A stretch of 43,722 nucleotides of DNA from CAWULT01 sp963923455 (lineage in GTDB: Bacteria > Acidobacteriota > Vicinamibacteria > Vicinamibacterales > UBA2999): positions 1 through 43,722 of the forward strand of contig CAWULT010000027.1 of assembly GCA_963923455.1 (NCBI GenBank). Direction: 5' to 3'. Below the pieces are notes generated by a model, which worked only from the letters and a program-made list of their open reading frames with translations, was not told where the DNA came from and ran no database searches. The position numbers and the translations under genes were made by a program. Position 1 is the stretch's first letter; each line of letters opens with the position of its first letter. Of this stretch, positions 7,444 to 16,691 are shown piece by piece.

Positions 7444-10400
7444 CTACCGCAGCGAATACGCGTCCGGGGTGTTCATCACCGCCGCCGCCAGATTCGTCAC
7501 CGCGGCCAACTGCACGACGTCGAGCGACAGATCGACCGGCGAGACGCCCACCGCGGCGAGCCTCGTCGCGGAGGCCCGGTCCGCGGCATAACGGGCGACC
7601 TGCCCGTCGTAGTACGCCTGCATCGGCCCCATCTCGTCCACTCGTGGCCGCCGCCGGGTGGCGAGCCGGAACAGCAGGATGATCCGTTCGTCGCGGCCGG
7701 CCTCGGCGCGCATGACACGCGTGGCGAGCGCACGGTAGGCTTCCAGGTACTGAACGTCGTTCAGCAGCACGAGCGCCTGCAGCGGCGTGTTCGACGTCTG
7801 GCGTCGAACCGTGCTGGCGCCCCGATCGGGCATGTCGAACGTCGCCACTGCGGGATGGGGCGCGTTCCGCTTGACGAACGAGTACATCGTGCGGCGATGG
7901 TGGTCGTCGGGCGGAATCGCGTCGGCGGCGGGATACACGTATCCCACCAGCCCGTCCCAGATACCAGGTGGCTGGTAGGGATAGGTGCTGGGACCGCCGA
8001 CGCGGGTCACGAGCAATCCGGCTGCCGCCAGCGCCTGGTCGCGGACGAGTTCGGCTGGCATCCGGACGCGCTGGAACCGCGCCAGCAGCTCGTTTCGAGG
8101 GTCGCGCGCCAGCAGGGCCGCGGAAGCGTCGGACCGCTGCCGGAACGTCGCCGACATCACCAGCCGCTTCTGCATCCGCTTGATGTCCCACCCCGACTCG
8201 CGGAACGTCACGGCGAGCCAGTCGAGCAGTTCGGGGTGCGACGGAATGGCCCCCTGCGAGCCGAAGTCCTCGGACGTGTCGACGAGGCCACGTCCGAACT
8301 GCTGTTGCCACAACCGGTTCACGAACACCCGCGCCGTCAGGGGGTTCTTGGGGTCGAACAGCCAGCGTGCCAGGCCGAGCCGGTTCTGCGGCCAGGACTC
8401 GTTCCAGGGGAAGACGCGCGACAGGCCGCGCGGCGAGACCGGTTCGCCCCGCTCCGTGTACTGGCCGCGCAGCAGCACGTAGGCCTGGCGTGGCGTCGGC
8501 GTGTCACCCATCACCATGACTTCCGGGATCCGGGAGATGATTTGGTTCTGCGCCTCGCGCGCCTCGACCAGCTTCGCGGCGGCGGCGACGACGTCCGCCT
8601 CGCCGTCCGCCAGCACGGCCACGATGTCGGGCAGCGCGGGCGAACCAGCAGCGGCCGGCCGCACCGCGGCCTCGAGCCGGCGGACCTCAGCCGGCCGGAG
8701 CGCCTTCCTGAACACCCGCACCTCGTCGAGGGCCCCGTCCTTCAGGGCCGTCATGCGAAACCGCTTGCCGAACGCCAGCCCCAGGTACTCGTCGCCCAAC
8801 GTGCCGCCGCCGTTTGGCACGATCGACCGAGTCAGGTTGTCGCTGACAACCTCGACGTCTGCGCGAACGCCGTCCAGATACACGGTGACGCCGGAGGCCC
8901 GGCTGGAGCCATCGTACGTCACCGTGACGTGCGTCCACGCCTTCGGCTCGACGGCACGCCGGGTCCGCACGCGGATCCGGTTGCCAGCGCGCGAGTGCAT
9001 CAGGTCGACGCGCACCCGGTTCTGCTCGAGGTCCACCTGGTAGCCGGCGTTGCCGAAGAAGTCGTTCTCGCGGTTGTTCAGGATGACCGAGTCGTCGTAC
9101 ACCTGCGCGGCAAGAATCCAGAAGTCGAGGCTGAATGGCTGCGACCGCTCGAAGTAGCCGACGTCCGGGCCCAGGATGCCGCGATTGGTGTCGTCGAAGT
9201 AGAAGGCCTTTCCCGCAATGCCGCCGCGCAGCTGCGGCGACTCGAGCACCGCCGGCGGGGAGCCCGCCACGGTGCTCGGCGACCACACCAGCGCATCACG
9301 CACCAGGTCGGACGGCAGGCGGATGCCGAAGGCGGACGCGGCCACGCCCGGCGGGGGTGTCTGCCCCGGCGGGGCCGCGGCCGGCGGCGGCCCGGTCGCC
9401 CTGGCCGCGGTCTCCGGCGCCAGCGGCGGCGGCGCCGGCCGTCGGCTGCGGGGACGGCCGGTCGGTAGCTGGTCGTCCGGAATGGCTGCCGTCGCCTCGA
9501 ACGGGTAGTGCGCGACGAGGTCTCTGGCCAGCGACGCGTCGACGGCGGCGGCCGCACCTGAACTCGAGCGCAGCAGCGCTGTCGCGCGCGCGACGACCCG
9601 GCGTTCGGCGGCCACGCGCACGGCACGGTAGGCCGCTTCGCGTGCGGTCACCACCCGCTCGGCCTCCGCCAGTCTCGCCTCCGTTCCGGGATCGGCCCAG
9701 CCGATGGTCGGGCCGGCCGTCACGCCCGTACTCCCGGGCGTGTAGTAACCCGGCTCATCGGTGCTGTTGAAGAACGCACCGAGCGCGTAGAAGTCCTTGT
9801 GGCTGATCGGATCGTACTTGTGGTCGTGGCACCGGGCGCACCCCACCGTCAGCCCCAGGAACGCGGTGCCAATCGTGTTGGTGCGGTCCACCATGTACTC
9901 GACGCGGTACTCTTCGTCGATGGCGCCGTTCTCGCTCGTGCGCTTGCCCACGCGCAGGAAGGCGGTGGCCAGCACTTGCTCCCTGGTATGGCTCGGCAGC
10001 AGGTCACCGGCGATCTGCCAGGTGGCGAATCGATCGAACGGCAGGTTTCGATTGAAGGCCGAGATGACCCAGTCGCGATACGGCCAGAACAGACGGTCGT
10101 GCTGGTCGTCGAGGAAACCGTCACTCTCGGCGTACCGCGCGATGTCGAGCCAGTAGCGTGCCATGTGCTCGCCGTATGCAGGCGAGGCGAGGAGCCGGTC
10201 CACGACCCGCTCGTAGGCTCCGGGACTGCGGTCGTCGACGAACGCGTCGACCTCTGCCAGCGTCGGGGGCAGGCCGGTCAACGTCAGGGTAACGCGGTTG
10301 ATCAGCGTCTCGCGGTCTGCCTCTGGCGCCAGCGACAAGCCCTCGCGCGCGAGGCGGCTGGCGACGAACCGATCGATCGCGTCGGCCGCGGCGCCGGCCG

Positions 10401-10893
10401 CGGGAGGCAGGGCGGGCATCGATGGCGTCAGGAACGCCCAGTGCGGCTTGTACCTCGCGCCCTGCGAAATCCATCGACGCAGGGTCGCCACCTGTTCCGC
10501 GCTCGGCGCCTTGTTCGTGGAAGCCGGGGGCATCCGCAGCGCGGGGGTGTCGGATTCGATCCGCCTCACCAGCTCGCTGCCCTCGGGATCACCGGGAACG
10601 ATCGCATGACGGGGCGCGGAGCCGCGCAGCGCCGCGTACGCACCCTCGGCCGTGTCGAGACGCAGTCCGCCGCGACGGGCCTTCTCGTCAGGCCCGTGGC
10701 AGCGGAAGCAGTATTCGGAGAGGATGGGACGAACGTCCCAGTTGTAGTCGACGGCCACGACCGCAGCCGGCGCGGGCAGGGGGACTGCGTTGCGGGCCTG
10801 TCCAGCCGACAGCGGCACGGCAAGGCCGGCGGCCCCCGTCAGCACCAGCAGGGCGATCCGCGGGACGCACGCACGGACGCTGGTTCTGTCCAT
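7444..10893 (-). CDS. PSD1-type cytochrome / DUF1549-LamG-DUF1553 protein
   Basis: The 1149-residue exported protein starts with a signal peptide (about residues 9-32) and a planctomycete-type cytochrome c domain (haem motif C62-FR-C65-H66, followed by GPDEKARRGGLRLD). A DUF1549 domain follows (about 170-400), with a second CARCH motif at 352-356, so two c-type haems are possible. Then come a Pro-rich linker, a LamG/concanavalin-like domain (about 570-730; FYFDDTNRGILG, DGALDEVRVFRKALRPAEV) and the DUF1553 domain (NPLTARVFVNRLWQQQFGRGLV, SNTPLQALVLLND). ATG 10893 has AGGGGG 4 nt upstream; a start at 10926 is also open but lacks a signal-like N-terminus. It sits between an Oar-like receptor and DUF1501 in one operon. 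Biochemical role unknown; redox-coupled surface polymer processing is inference. Confidence 0.88.
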   Translation of the reverse strand: MDRTSVRACVPRIALLVLTGAAGLAVPLSAGQARNAVPLPAPAAVVAVDYNWDVRPILSEYCFRCHGPDEKARRGGLRLDTAEGAYAALRGSAPRHAIVPGDPEGSELVRRIESDTPALRMPPASTNKAPSAEQVATLRRWISQGARYKPHWAFLTPSMPALPPAAGAAADAIDRFVASRLAREGLSLAPEADRETLINRVTLTLTGLPPTLAEVDAFVDDRSPGAYERVVDRLLASPAYGEHMARYWLDIARYAESDGFLDDQHDRLFWPYRDWVISAFNRNLPFDRFATWQIAGDLLPSHTREQVLATAFLRVGKRTSENGAIDEEYRVEYMVDRTNTIGTAFLGLTVGCARCHDHKYDPISHKDFYALGAFFNSTDEPGYYTPGSTGVTAGPTIGWADPGTEARLAEAERVVTAREAAYRAVRVAAERRVVARATALLRSSSGAAAAVDASLARDLVAHYPFEATAAIPDDQLPTGRPRSRRPAPPPLAPETAARATGPPPAAAPPGQTPPPGVAASAFGIRLPSDLVRDALVWSPSTVAGSPPAVLESPQLRGGIAGKAFYFDDTNRGILGPDVGYFERSQPFSLDFWILAAQVYDDSVILNNRENDFFGNAGYQVDLEQNRVRVDLMHSRAGNRIRVRTRRAVEPKAWTHVTVTYDGSSRASGVTVYLDGVRADVEVVSDNLTRSIVPNGGGTLGDEYLGLAFGKRFRMTALKDGALDEVRVFRKALRPAEVRRLEAAVRPAAAGSPALPDIVAVLADGEADVVAAAAKLVEAREAQNQIISRIPEVMVMGDTPTPRQAYVLLRGQYTERGEPVSPRGLSRVFPWNESWPQNRLGLARWLFDPKNPLTARVFVNRLWQQQFGRGLVDTSEDFGSQGAIPSHPELLDWLAVTFRESGWDIKRMQKRLVMSATFRQRSDASAALLARDPRNELLARFQRVRMPAELVRDQALAAAGLLVTRVGGPSTYPYQPPGIWDGLVGYVYPAADAIPPDDHHRRTMYSFVKRNAPHPAVATFDMPDRGASTVRRQTSNTPLQALVLLNDVQYLEAYRALATRVMRAEAGRDERIILLFRLATRRRPRVDEMGPMQAYYDGQVARYAADRASATRLAAVGVSPVDLSLDVVQLAAVTNLAAAVMNTPDAYSLR

Positions 10894-10969
10894 CTGTCCC
10901 CCTACTGGCGCCCGAGGTCGCCCCAACCGGACGGGACCGGCCGGAGCCCGAAGAGCTCCAGCTGCGCCG

Positions 10970-13900
10970 TCAGAACGTCACCTTCGCCGCCAGCTGCAAC
11001 TGACGCGGCGAGCCAGCGCTGGTGATGCGGCCCGCCGTTGGCGCGTACGTGCCGCCGCCGTTTGGTGCGGCGGCGAACACGTTCGCGTTCGGCAGGTTGA
11101 AATTCGTGAAGTTGGTCAGGTTGAACATCTCGAGCCGGAACTGGAGCGTCGCACTGCCCTGCATCCGCACGTTCTTGATGATGGACACGTCCATCGTGAA
11201 GAACTTCGGCCCGAGCAGCGAGTGCCGTCCCACGTTGCCGAGCGTCCCCGCGGCCGGCAGCGTGAACGCCGTCGGGTCGAACCACTGGGTGATGCTGCCG
11301 GTGTAGACGTCATCGAGGTTGCGGCCGGTGGCCAGGTTCGGGCGCTGGTTGCCGGTCTGCAGCCCCGACTGGTCGAACCCAATCGCCGGCGTGAACGGGC
11401 GGCCGCTCACCGCACTGACAATCGTCGACACTTCCCAGCCCTCGACGAACGCGTTCCCCGCGAACGGGAACGCGTAGATGCCGCTGCCTCGGAAGTTGTG
11501 CCGGCGGTCGAAGTAGCAGGGACCCTCGTCGTACGACTCGTCGTAGGGATTGGTGGCCGGGGTGCTGCCTTCGCCGCCGAACGAGCCGGAGCTCAGGTCC
11601 GTGCACTTCGACAGTGTGTAGGACACCTGCGCCTGGACCCCCTGGCTGAAGCGGCGGTTGAGCGACGTCTGCAGCGAATGGTACTTCGACCATGCGTCCG
11701 GCTTGTTGTAGGTCAGCGCCGCGTACGCCGGGTTGGCGCGCTGGTTCGGGATGATGCCGGCCTGCGTCGCGCTGCGCGGCACGCCGAACACCTCAACGCC
11801 GTTGACGAGGCGTGGCAGTACGGGGTTGATGTCGATTTGCCGCAGTAGGTTCACGCCCCGCGATCCGACGTAGGCCACTGTCACGCTGGTGTTGTCGAGG
11901 ATCTCGCGCTGCACGTTCACGTTCCACTGCATGATGAACGGATCGGTGCTGCTCTTGTAGTAGATCCCGTTGCCGACGTTGGTCTGCGGTGTTGCGCCGG
12001 ACGCGTACGGAAACGGGAACCGCGGGGCCGTGGTCGCCGTCAGGTTCTCGGCCGCGAACGCGTACGGAGGGTTGTTGACGTAGTTCGGCAGGATGATGCG
12101 GTTGCCGATCGGATTGTGAAAGATGCCCCAGCCGCCGCGAATCGACGTCTTGTGGCTCTCGGTCGGATCCCACGCGAACCCGATGCGCGGATCGAAGTTC
12201 TTCAGGTGGGGGCTCTGGGCGAACGCCCGGTCGACCGGCACGAAGGCGCCGAGCGGCTCGTCGATGATCTGGCGAGGACCACCGGGTCCCCCCTCGATCG
12301 ACGGATTCACGGCCGGGGTGTAGCGCAGCCCGAGGTTCAACGTCAGGTTCGACGTGGCGCGCCAGTCGTCGTTGACGTACAGGATGGCGCCCAAGTCCTT
12401 GATCGAGCGCAGCGAGTCGGCCTGGTTCGGCAGCGCGCCGATGAGGCCGGTCGGAGCGTTCTGCAGGAAGGCCGTCAGGCTTGGGAAGGTCCAGACACCC
12501 GAGCCCTGGAACGGCTGATCCATCCGCGTTGGCGTGAACTCGAGGCCGCCGCCCATCTTGATGCTGTGGTTGCCACGGTTCCAGTACACGTCGTCGGACA
12601 CCGACCACCGCTTCTGCAGCAGCACGACCGGCAACGTGGTCTGTCCGCCGATCTGTTCGATGCCACTGCCGGGGTTCACGCGGCCGTCCTGCCGGTTCTC
12701 GCCTGGGAAGAAGTTCAGGGCGGCGAAGTTGCCCCGCGTGAACGCCTGCTCGTGCGTCCGCACCAGCCCGACCCGAGCCTGATTGATCACGTTGTTCGTC
12801 ATGATCCGGCGCACTTCGGCCGTGAAGTACTGGTTGTTCGTGCTCTGGTCGGCGCCCCACAACGGGATCGCGGACCCTGCAAACGGGTCATAGACCTCCG
12901 CCGTGTCGATGACGTAGCGACCGAAGAACGACGTCTTCGTCGACAGGGTGTAGTCGAGGCGGCCCAGCGTGTAGTTTTCATGGCCGGGCGAACTGGCAAC
13001 CTGCGCGACCTGGCCCACGCCGCCGGTGAGGGGCGTGGTCGGCAGGGGGTAGAGTGCCAGCACAGGCGCAATGGCGGGATTCACGCCGACGTTGACACCA
13101 TTGATGATACCGAGCCGGGCGTTCGCGTCCGGCACCGTCGCGATCCGCGTCTCGGTGCGATCCTGCTGAATGCCCTCGTAGGTGATGAAGAAGAAGGCCC
13201 GGTTCTGCTTCAACGGTCCGCCCGCGCTGCCCCCGAACTGGTGCTTGCTGAACGGCTGCTTGCCGAGCGTGTCGAAGTAGTTCTTCGCGTCCATCTTGCT
13301 GTTGCGATAGAACTCGAAGGCCGACCCGTGCAGCTGATTGGAGCCCGACTTGGTCACCGCGTTGACGACGGCGCCGTTGCCGCCGAACTGCGCGCTGTAG
13401 GTATTGGTCAGCGTCTGGAACTCCGCAATGGCCTCGACGCCGAGCGTCGTGCCGAACACGTTGGAGCCCGGCCCCCGGTTCCAGAACCCCTGGATGTTGG
13501 TGTTGTCCAGCAGGAACGCCTGCCCTTCGGGGCGCGCCCCGGAGACGGTGAAGTTCGACTGACGGCCGAAGAACGAGTTGCCACCAGCCGCGCCGAACGG
13601 AATCTCGTTGGCTCCCGGGGCCAGTGAAATGAGCTGCGCGAAGTTCCGGCCGTTCAACGGGAGGTCCGCAATCTGCTTCTGCTCGATGACCGCACCCACG
13701 GCGGACGACACCGTGTCGACGGTCGGCGCCGCGCCCGTCACCGTGATCGTCTCCTGGACGGCCCCTACCCCAAGTTGGAAGTCGGCCACGACCTGACTGC
13801 CGACGCGCAGCGTGATGCCTCGACGGATGACGGTCTGGAATCCGGTAAGGGCCGCCTGCACTTCGTACTCACCCAGCGGCAGATCCGGTGCGGTGTAGCG

Positions 13901-14107
13901 CCCTTCCGCGTTGGTCACCGCCGTTTGAACGACGCCCGTTCCGAGGTTCTTCAACTCGACCGTCACGCCAGGAAGGGCCCCGCCGCTCGAGTCGGTCACG
14001 ATGCCCTGCACCGTGCCGCGCACGGCCTGCGCGCCAAGAGCTGTTCCGGCCAGCGCGAACGCCAGGACGCACGTCAAGGCCCGAACGCTTCGCGCCATAC
14101 CAGCCAT
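10970..14107 (-). CDS. Oar-like TonB-dependent receptor with N-terminal carboxypeptidase-regulatory domain
   Basis: The 1045-residue product has a signal peptide (LTCVLAFALAGTALGAQ), a CarboxypepD_reg domain (about 26-110; GIVTDSSGGALPGVTVELKN, YTAPDLPLGEYEV), a plug domain (KQIADLPLNGRNFAQLISL; GARPEGQAFLLDNTNIQGF) and a large barrel ending AAKVTF, with a terminal Phe. This is the Oar/SusC-like architecture that is expanded in Acidobacteria; such receptors import or display polymers, proteins or signals. It heads a probable operon with the PSD1 and DUF1501 genes (76-bp gap). A start at 14149 is open, but it would put 14 residues before a good signal peptide, so I chose ATG 14107; ATG 14098 is also possible. 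Substrate unknown. Confidence 0.88.
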   Translation of the reverse strand: MAGMARSVRALTCVLAFALAGTALGAQAVRGTVQGIVTDSSGGALPGVTVELKNLGTGVVQTAVTNAEGRYTAPDLPLGEYEVQAALTGFQTVIRRGITLRVGSQVVADFQLGVGAVQETITVTGAAPTVDTVSSAVGAVIEQKQIADLPLNGRNFAQLISLAPGANEIPFGAAGGNSFFGRQSNFTVSGARPEGQAFLLDNTNIQGFWNRGPGSNVFGTTLGVEAIAEFQTLTNTYSAQFGGNGAVVNAVTKSGSNQLHGSAFEFYRNSKMDAKNYFDTLGKQPFSKHQFGGSAGGPLKQNRAFFFITYEGIQQDRTETRIATVPDANARLGIINGVNVGVNPAIAPVLALYPLPTTPLTGGVGQVAQVASSPGHENYTLGRLDYTLSTKTSFFGRYVIDTAEVYDPFAGSAIPLWGADQSTNNQYFTAEVRRIMTNNVINQARVGLVRTHEQAFTRGNFAALNFFPGENRQDGRVNPGSGIEQIGGQTTLPVVLLQKRWSVSDDVYWNRGNHSIKMGGGLEFTPTRMDQPFQGSGVWTFPSLTAFLQNAPTGLIGALPNQADSLRSIKDLGAILYVNDDWRATSNLTLNLGLRYTPAVNPSIEGGPGGPRQIIDEPLGAFVPVDRAFAQSPHLKNFDPRIGFAWDPTESHKTSIRGGWGIFHNPIGNRIILPNYVNNPPYAFAAENLTATTAPRFPFPYASGATPQTNVGNGIYYKSSTDPFIMQWNVNVQREILDNTSVTVAYVGSRGVNLLRQIDINPVLPRLVNGVEVFGVPRSATQAGIIPNQRANPAYAALTYNKPDAWSKYHSLQTSLNRRFSQGVQAQVSYTLSKCTDLSSGSFGGEGSTPATNPYDESYDEGPCYFDRRHNFRGSGIYAFPFAGNAFVEGWEVSTIVSAVSGRPFTPAIGFDQSGLQTGNQRPNLATGRNLDDVYTGSITQWFDPTAFTLPAAGTLGNVGRHSLLGPKFFTMDVSIIKNVRMQGSATLQFRLEMFNLTNFTNFNLPNANVFAAAPNGGGTYAPTAGRITSAGSPRQLQLAAKVTF

Positions 14108-14193
14108 ACGTCTTCTCACGCAGCCTCCCTCGACGATTGCCGGCAACACGGCCGTCCCCTACCCTGATCGGGTGATGCCAGAGTTGGCGGGTG

Positions 14194-14222
14194 ATTCTAC
14201 GCGAGGCACTAGCGGCTGTCCA
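14194..14222 (-). promoter_or_regulatory. Predicted promoter of the Oar-like receptor operon
   Basis: On the minus strand TGGACA (14222-14217), a 17-bp spacer and TAGAAT (14199-14194) form a near-consensus sigma70-type promoter 87 bp before the ATG at 14107. Confidence 0.6.
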
Positions 14223-14256
14223 ACGGCGTGCTGTCGCGAACTCCGCCCAACCGCTG

Positions 14257-14285
14257 TGGACTTTTCCGTGGAAGGGCACTAGGAT
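14257..14285 (+). promoter_or_regulatory. Possible promoter of membrane module A
   Basis: TGGACT (14257-14262), a 17-bp spacer and TAGGAT (14280-14285) lie about 66 bp before the ATG at 14352. It is divergent from the Oar promoter. The match is weaker than that one. Confidence 0.4.
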
Positions 14286-14351
14286 CTCCACCGCTCTGCA
14301 GCCGGCTGAGCCTGCCGCCGGCGCGTTCCGCGGGCGCGTGTGACTTCAACT

Positions 14352-15275
14352 ATGGATACGACCCACCTCCACCTGCTCCTGAACCACTTTCCGACGATCG
14401 GCTTCGTCATCGGCCTCGGCTTCTTCATCGTGTCGCTCGTCGGCAAGAGCGACGACCTGAAGCAGGCGAGCCTGGTGATCTTCGTCGGCATCGCGCTGCT
14501 GACGATCCCGACCTACATCACGGGCAACGCCGCCTACGAGACGATCGAGAACCTGCCCGACGTCTCCAAGACGCTGGTGGAGACGCACGAAGGCGCGGCG
14601 TTCCTGGCGATGATCGTCATGGAGCTGACCGGCGCGCTCGCCTGGCTCGGCCTCTGGCAGTTCCGCCGCACGCGGCGCCTCGGAGGCGTCTACACGGTGT
14701 CGCTGCTGGCGCTGGCGCTGGTGACGCTGGCGCTCGTCGCGGGCGCCGCCAACATCGGCGGCGAGATCCGGCACACGGAGATCCGCCCCGCGGTCGAGAC
14801 GACCACCGCCATCGGGCCGCTGGCCCGCATGATCGGCGACTTCGTCCGCGACACCCCGTGGGCGTGGGTGTCGAGCGAGACCCTGCACTTCGTCGGTCTG
14901 TCGCTGCTCATCGGCGTGCTGCTGCTCGTCGCGATGCGGATGACCGGGATGATGCCCGACGTCTCGATGAAGGCCCTCGACCGGCTGCTGCCCTGGGGCA
15001 TGCTGGGCTTTGCGCTCAACACGGCCACCGGCATGCTGTTCTTCGCCGCGTCGCCAGGGCAGTACACGAAGAACCCGGCGTTCTTCTGGAAGCTGGTCTT
15101 CGTGCTGCTGGGCGGGGCGGCGGTCGTCTACTTCACGTACGACGACGGCTGGAAGCGCCAGCCGGGCCAGAAGGTGCCCGCGCTGTCGATGATCGTCGGC
15201 GCCGCCGCCCTGGTGCTGTGGGCAGGCGTCATGTATTGGGGCAGCATGTTGCCGTTCATCGGCAACGCCTTCTAG
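14352..15275 (+). CDS. Module A long subunit: DUF2231-like membrane domain fused to a four-helix subunit
   Basis: The 307-residue integral membrane protein has about eight helices. The first half (1-145) starts THLHLLLNHFPTIGF and contains VETHEGAAF and GGEIRH; its HFP pattern and helix layout resemble DUF2231-type proteins, some of which are thought to bind haem. The second half (about 165-307) is homologous to the complete products of 16165-16656 and 25281-25778: W170-AWVSSETLH179-FVGLS, LLPWGMLGFALN and MYWGSMLPFIGNAF at the end. It is thus a natural fusion relative to the two other copies. It is followed by a 38-codon ORF and the partner subunit at 15459. GTG 14340 is an alternative in-frame start; no ribosome site is obvious for either. 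Role unknown. Confidence 0.75.
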   Translation: MDTTHLHLLLNHFPTIGFVIGLGFFIVSLVGKSDDLKQASLVIFVGIALLTIPTYITGNAAYETIENLPDVSKTLVETHEGAAFLAMIVMELTGALAWLGLWQFRRTRRLGGVYTVSLLALALVTLALVAGAANIGGEIRHTEIRPAVETTTAIGPLARMIGDFVRDTPWAWVSSETLHFVGLSLLIGVLLLVAMRMTGMMPDVSMKALDRLLPWGMLGFALNTATGMLFFAASPGQYTKNPAFFWKLVFVLLGGAAVVYFTYDDGWKRQPGQKVPALSMIVGAAALVLWAGVMYWGSMLPFIGNAF

Positions 15276-15339
15276 GCGTCCAGACGTGCGGGCTGCGGCC
15301 CGCGCATCGTTCCGGCACGGGGCCGGTCAGGGGTACAGG

Positions 15340-15456
15340 ATGGCATTGGCGAGCATCGTGGTATCGGTCGTGGTGGGCGTGACGGCTGTCGTGACCATCG
15401 TCGGGCTGATGATCAACAGCAGCGCAGTGAAGCACGAGCGCGGAGGGGACCGGTAG
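15340..15456 (+). CDS. Small single-helix membrane protein (38 residues) between module A subunits
   Basis: ATG 15340 opens 38 codons ending at TAG 15454-15456, 2 nt before the ATG of the next gene. The peptide is one continuous hydrophobic helix (ASIVVSVVVGVTAVVTIVGL, residues 4-23) followed by a polar, charged tail (KHERGGDR), so it would insert with the tail inside. AGGGG lies about 5 nt before the ATG, and the gene's own 3' end contains the GGAGGGG that serves the next gene. Position inside a membrane-protein operon and the helix-plus-basic-tail pattern support a real gene; no homologue is known to me. Modules B and C have no equivalent between their subunits. Confidence 0.5.
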   Translation: MALASIVVSVVVGVTAVVTIVGLMINSSAVKHERGGDR

Positions 15457-15458
15457 TC

Positions 15459-15953
15459 ATGGAATCGTTCTTCGGGTGGGTCGAAACGCTCGGCTTCAGC
15501 AGCTGGGTCCGCGAATCGGGCAGCCTGTGGGCGTTCCCGATGTTCCTGTTCGTCCACACGCTCGGCGTCTCGATCGTGGCCGGCGGCAGCGCCATCATCG
15601 ACTTCGCGATCCTCGGCATCTGGCCGGGCACGCCGGTCAAGCCGCTCGAGAAGCTGTACCCCGTCATCTGGGCCGGGTTCGCGGTCAACGCCTTCACCGG
15701 CACGGGGCTCTTCATGGCCGATGCCTCGACACGCGGCATCAACCCCGACTTCTACATCAAGCTGGTGTTCGTGTTCGCCGGCGTGGTTCTGGTGTCGAGG
15801 ATCCGCAAGACGGTGTTCGCGAACCCACAGCTCGACAAGGGCCCGATGCCGAGCGGCGCGAAGACGCTCGCGGTGGCGTCGCTCTTCTGCTGGTTCGCGG
15901 CCATCATCTGCGGCCGCCTGATCGCCTACGTCGGCCCGGTCGCCGGGCTCTGA
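15459..15953 (+). CDS. Module A short subunit, four-helix membrane protein (DUF6644-like)
   Basis: The 164-residue protein has four predicted helices. It shares with the products of 16692-17159 and 25772-26278 the N-terminal W-x-RES-x-S sequence, then W24 and H33 at identical positions (SLWAFPMFLFVHTLG), an Asp in IIDFAILG, GFAVNAFTGTGLF and a Lys in the third helix (YIKLVFVF). I believe this is the family Pfam calls DUF6644, but could not check. GGAGGGG lies 10 nt before the ATG. It belongs with the long subunit at 14352. The invariant His near the start of a helix could ligate haem or metal; this is inference. Confidence 0.75.
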   Translation: MESFFGWVETLGFSSWVRESGSLWAFPMFLFVHTLGVSIVAGGSAIIDFAILGIWPGTPVKPLEKLYPVIWAGFAVNAFTGTGLFMADASTRGINPDFYIKLVFVFAGVVLVSRIRKTVFANPQLDKGPMPSGAKTLAVASLFCWFAAIICGRLIAYVGPVAGL

Positions 15954-16024
15954 CGACCGCCGGCCCACGCCGGTGCGGCCGGCGCGGGCTCGGCTCCAGC
16001 AGGTAGCAGCGGCCGTACGCATCG

Positions 16025-16060
16025 AAGGCCGGCGAGCGGGGATGCCCGCTCGCCGGCCTT
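16025..16060. terminator. Strong bidirectional terminator between modules A and B
   Basis: A perfect 16-bp stem (16025-16040 with 16045-16060) with a GATG loop is followed on the plus strand by CTTCTCTT. It lies between two convergent operons (ends at 15953 plus and 16165 minus), and the AA/TT ends of the stem give some U-tract on both strands. Confidence 0.8.
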
Positions 16061-16164
16061 CTTCTCTTCGCGACCCGGCCCAGTGGCCGGTCCCGTCTCT
16101 CCCTCGATGCCCCCGGGCACGCCCCCAGAAGGGCCAGCGCGGCGCCCGGCGCGAAGGCCCCTCC

Positions 16165-16656
16165 TCAGAAGGCGTTGCCGATGAACGGCAGCATCCGCCC
16201 CCAGTAGAGCACCATGAACCAGGAGAACAGCGACACGGCCCCCATCAGCCGGAACGTCATCGGCGGCTCGTCGTGCGGGCCCATCGTGAACAGCTTGGCC
16301 GCCTGCGTGGTCTCGAACAGCAGCGCGTTGGCGCCGGCGACCGCCAGGAACAGCACCTTGAACCACCAGGCGGGATTGTTGACGTACTGGTCCGGCGCGC
16401 CGATGAAGAACAGGACGCCCGTGATCAGGTTGATCACGAAGCCCAGAATGCCCCAGGGCAGCAGCGCGCGCAGCGCCGTGATCGGGACCCGCCGCAGGAA
16501 CCCGAGCAGCCGGGCGTCGAGCATCCCGATGATCCCGACGAGCATCGACAGCCCGATGAAGTGCAGCGTCTCGCAGATCGGCCACGCCCAGGGAGACGTC
16601 GTCATAAACGTCGACAGGCGGGTCGACTTCAGCATCGCGACCAGAGCGTCCATCAT
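16165..16656 (-). CDS. Module B long-type subunit, four-helix membrane protein
   Basis: The 163-residue protein has four helices and aligns end to end with the second half of the 14352-15275 product and with 25281-25778: W23-AWPICETLH32-FIGLSMLVG, LLPWGILGFVINLITG, PDQYVNNPAWWFKVLF and the identical tail MLPFIGNAF. In this copy Cys28 lies four residues before the invariant His, as in module C (Cys32/His36). Start is ATG 16656 or the adjacent ATG 16653. It follows the 16692-17159 gene by 35 bp and is surely in the same transcript. It ends at the shared terminator. Function unknown. Confidence 0.75.
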   Translation of the reverse strand: MMDALVAMLKSTRLSTFMTTSPWAWPICETLHFIGLSMLVGIIGMLDARLLGFLRRVPITALRALLPWGILGFVINLITGVLFFIGAPDQYVNNPAWWFKVLFLAVAGANALLFETTQAAKLFTMGPHDEPPMTFRLMGAVSLFSWFMVLYWGRMLPFIGNAF

Positions 16657-16691
16657 CGGCGGATCCTCGCGAAAATCGGAACGGACGGCCC

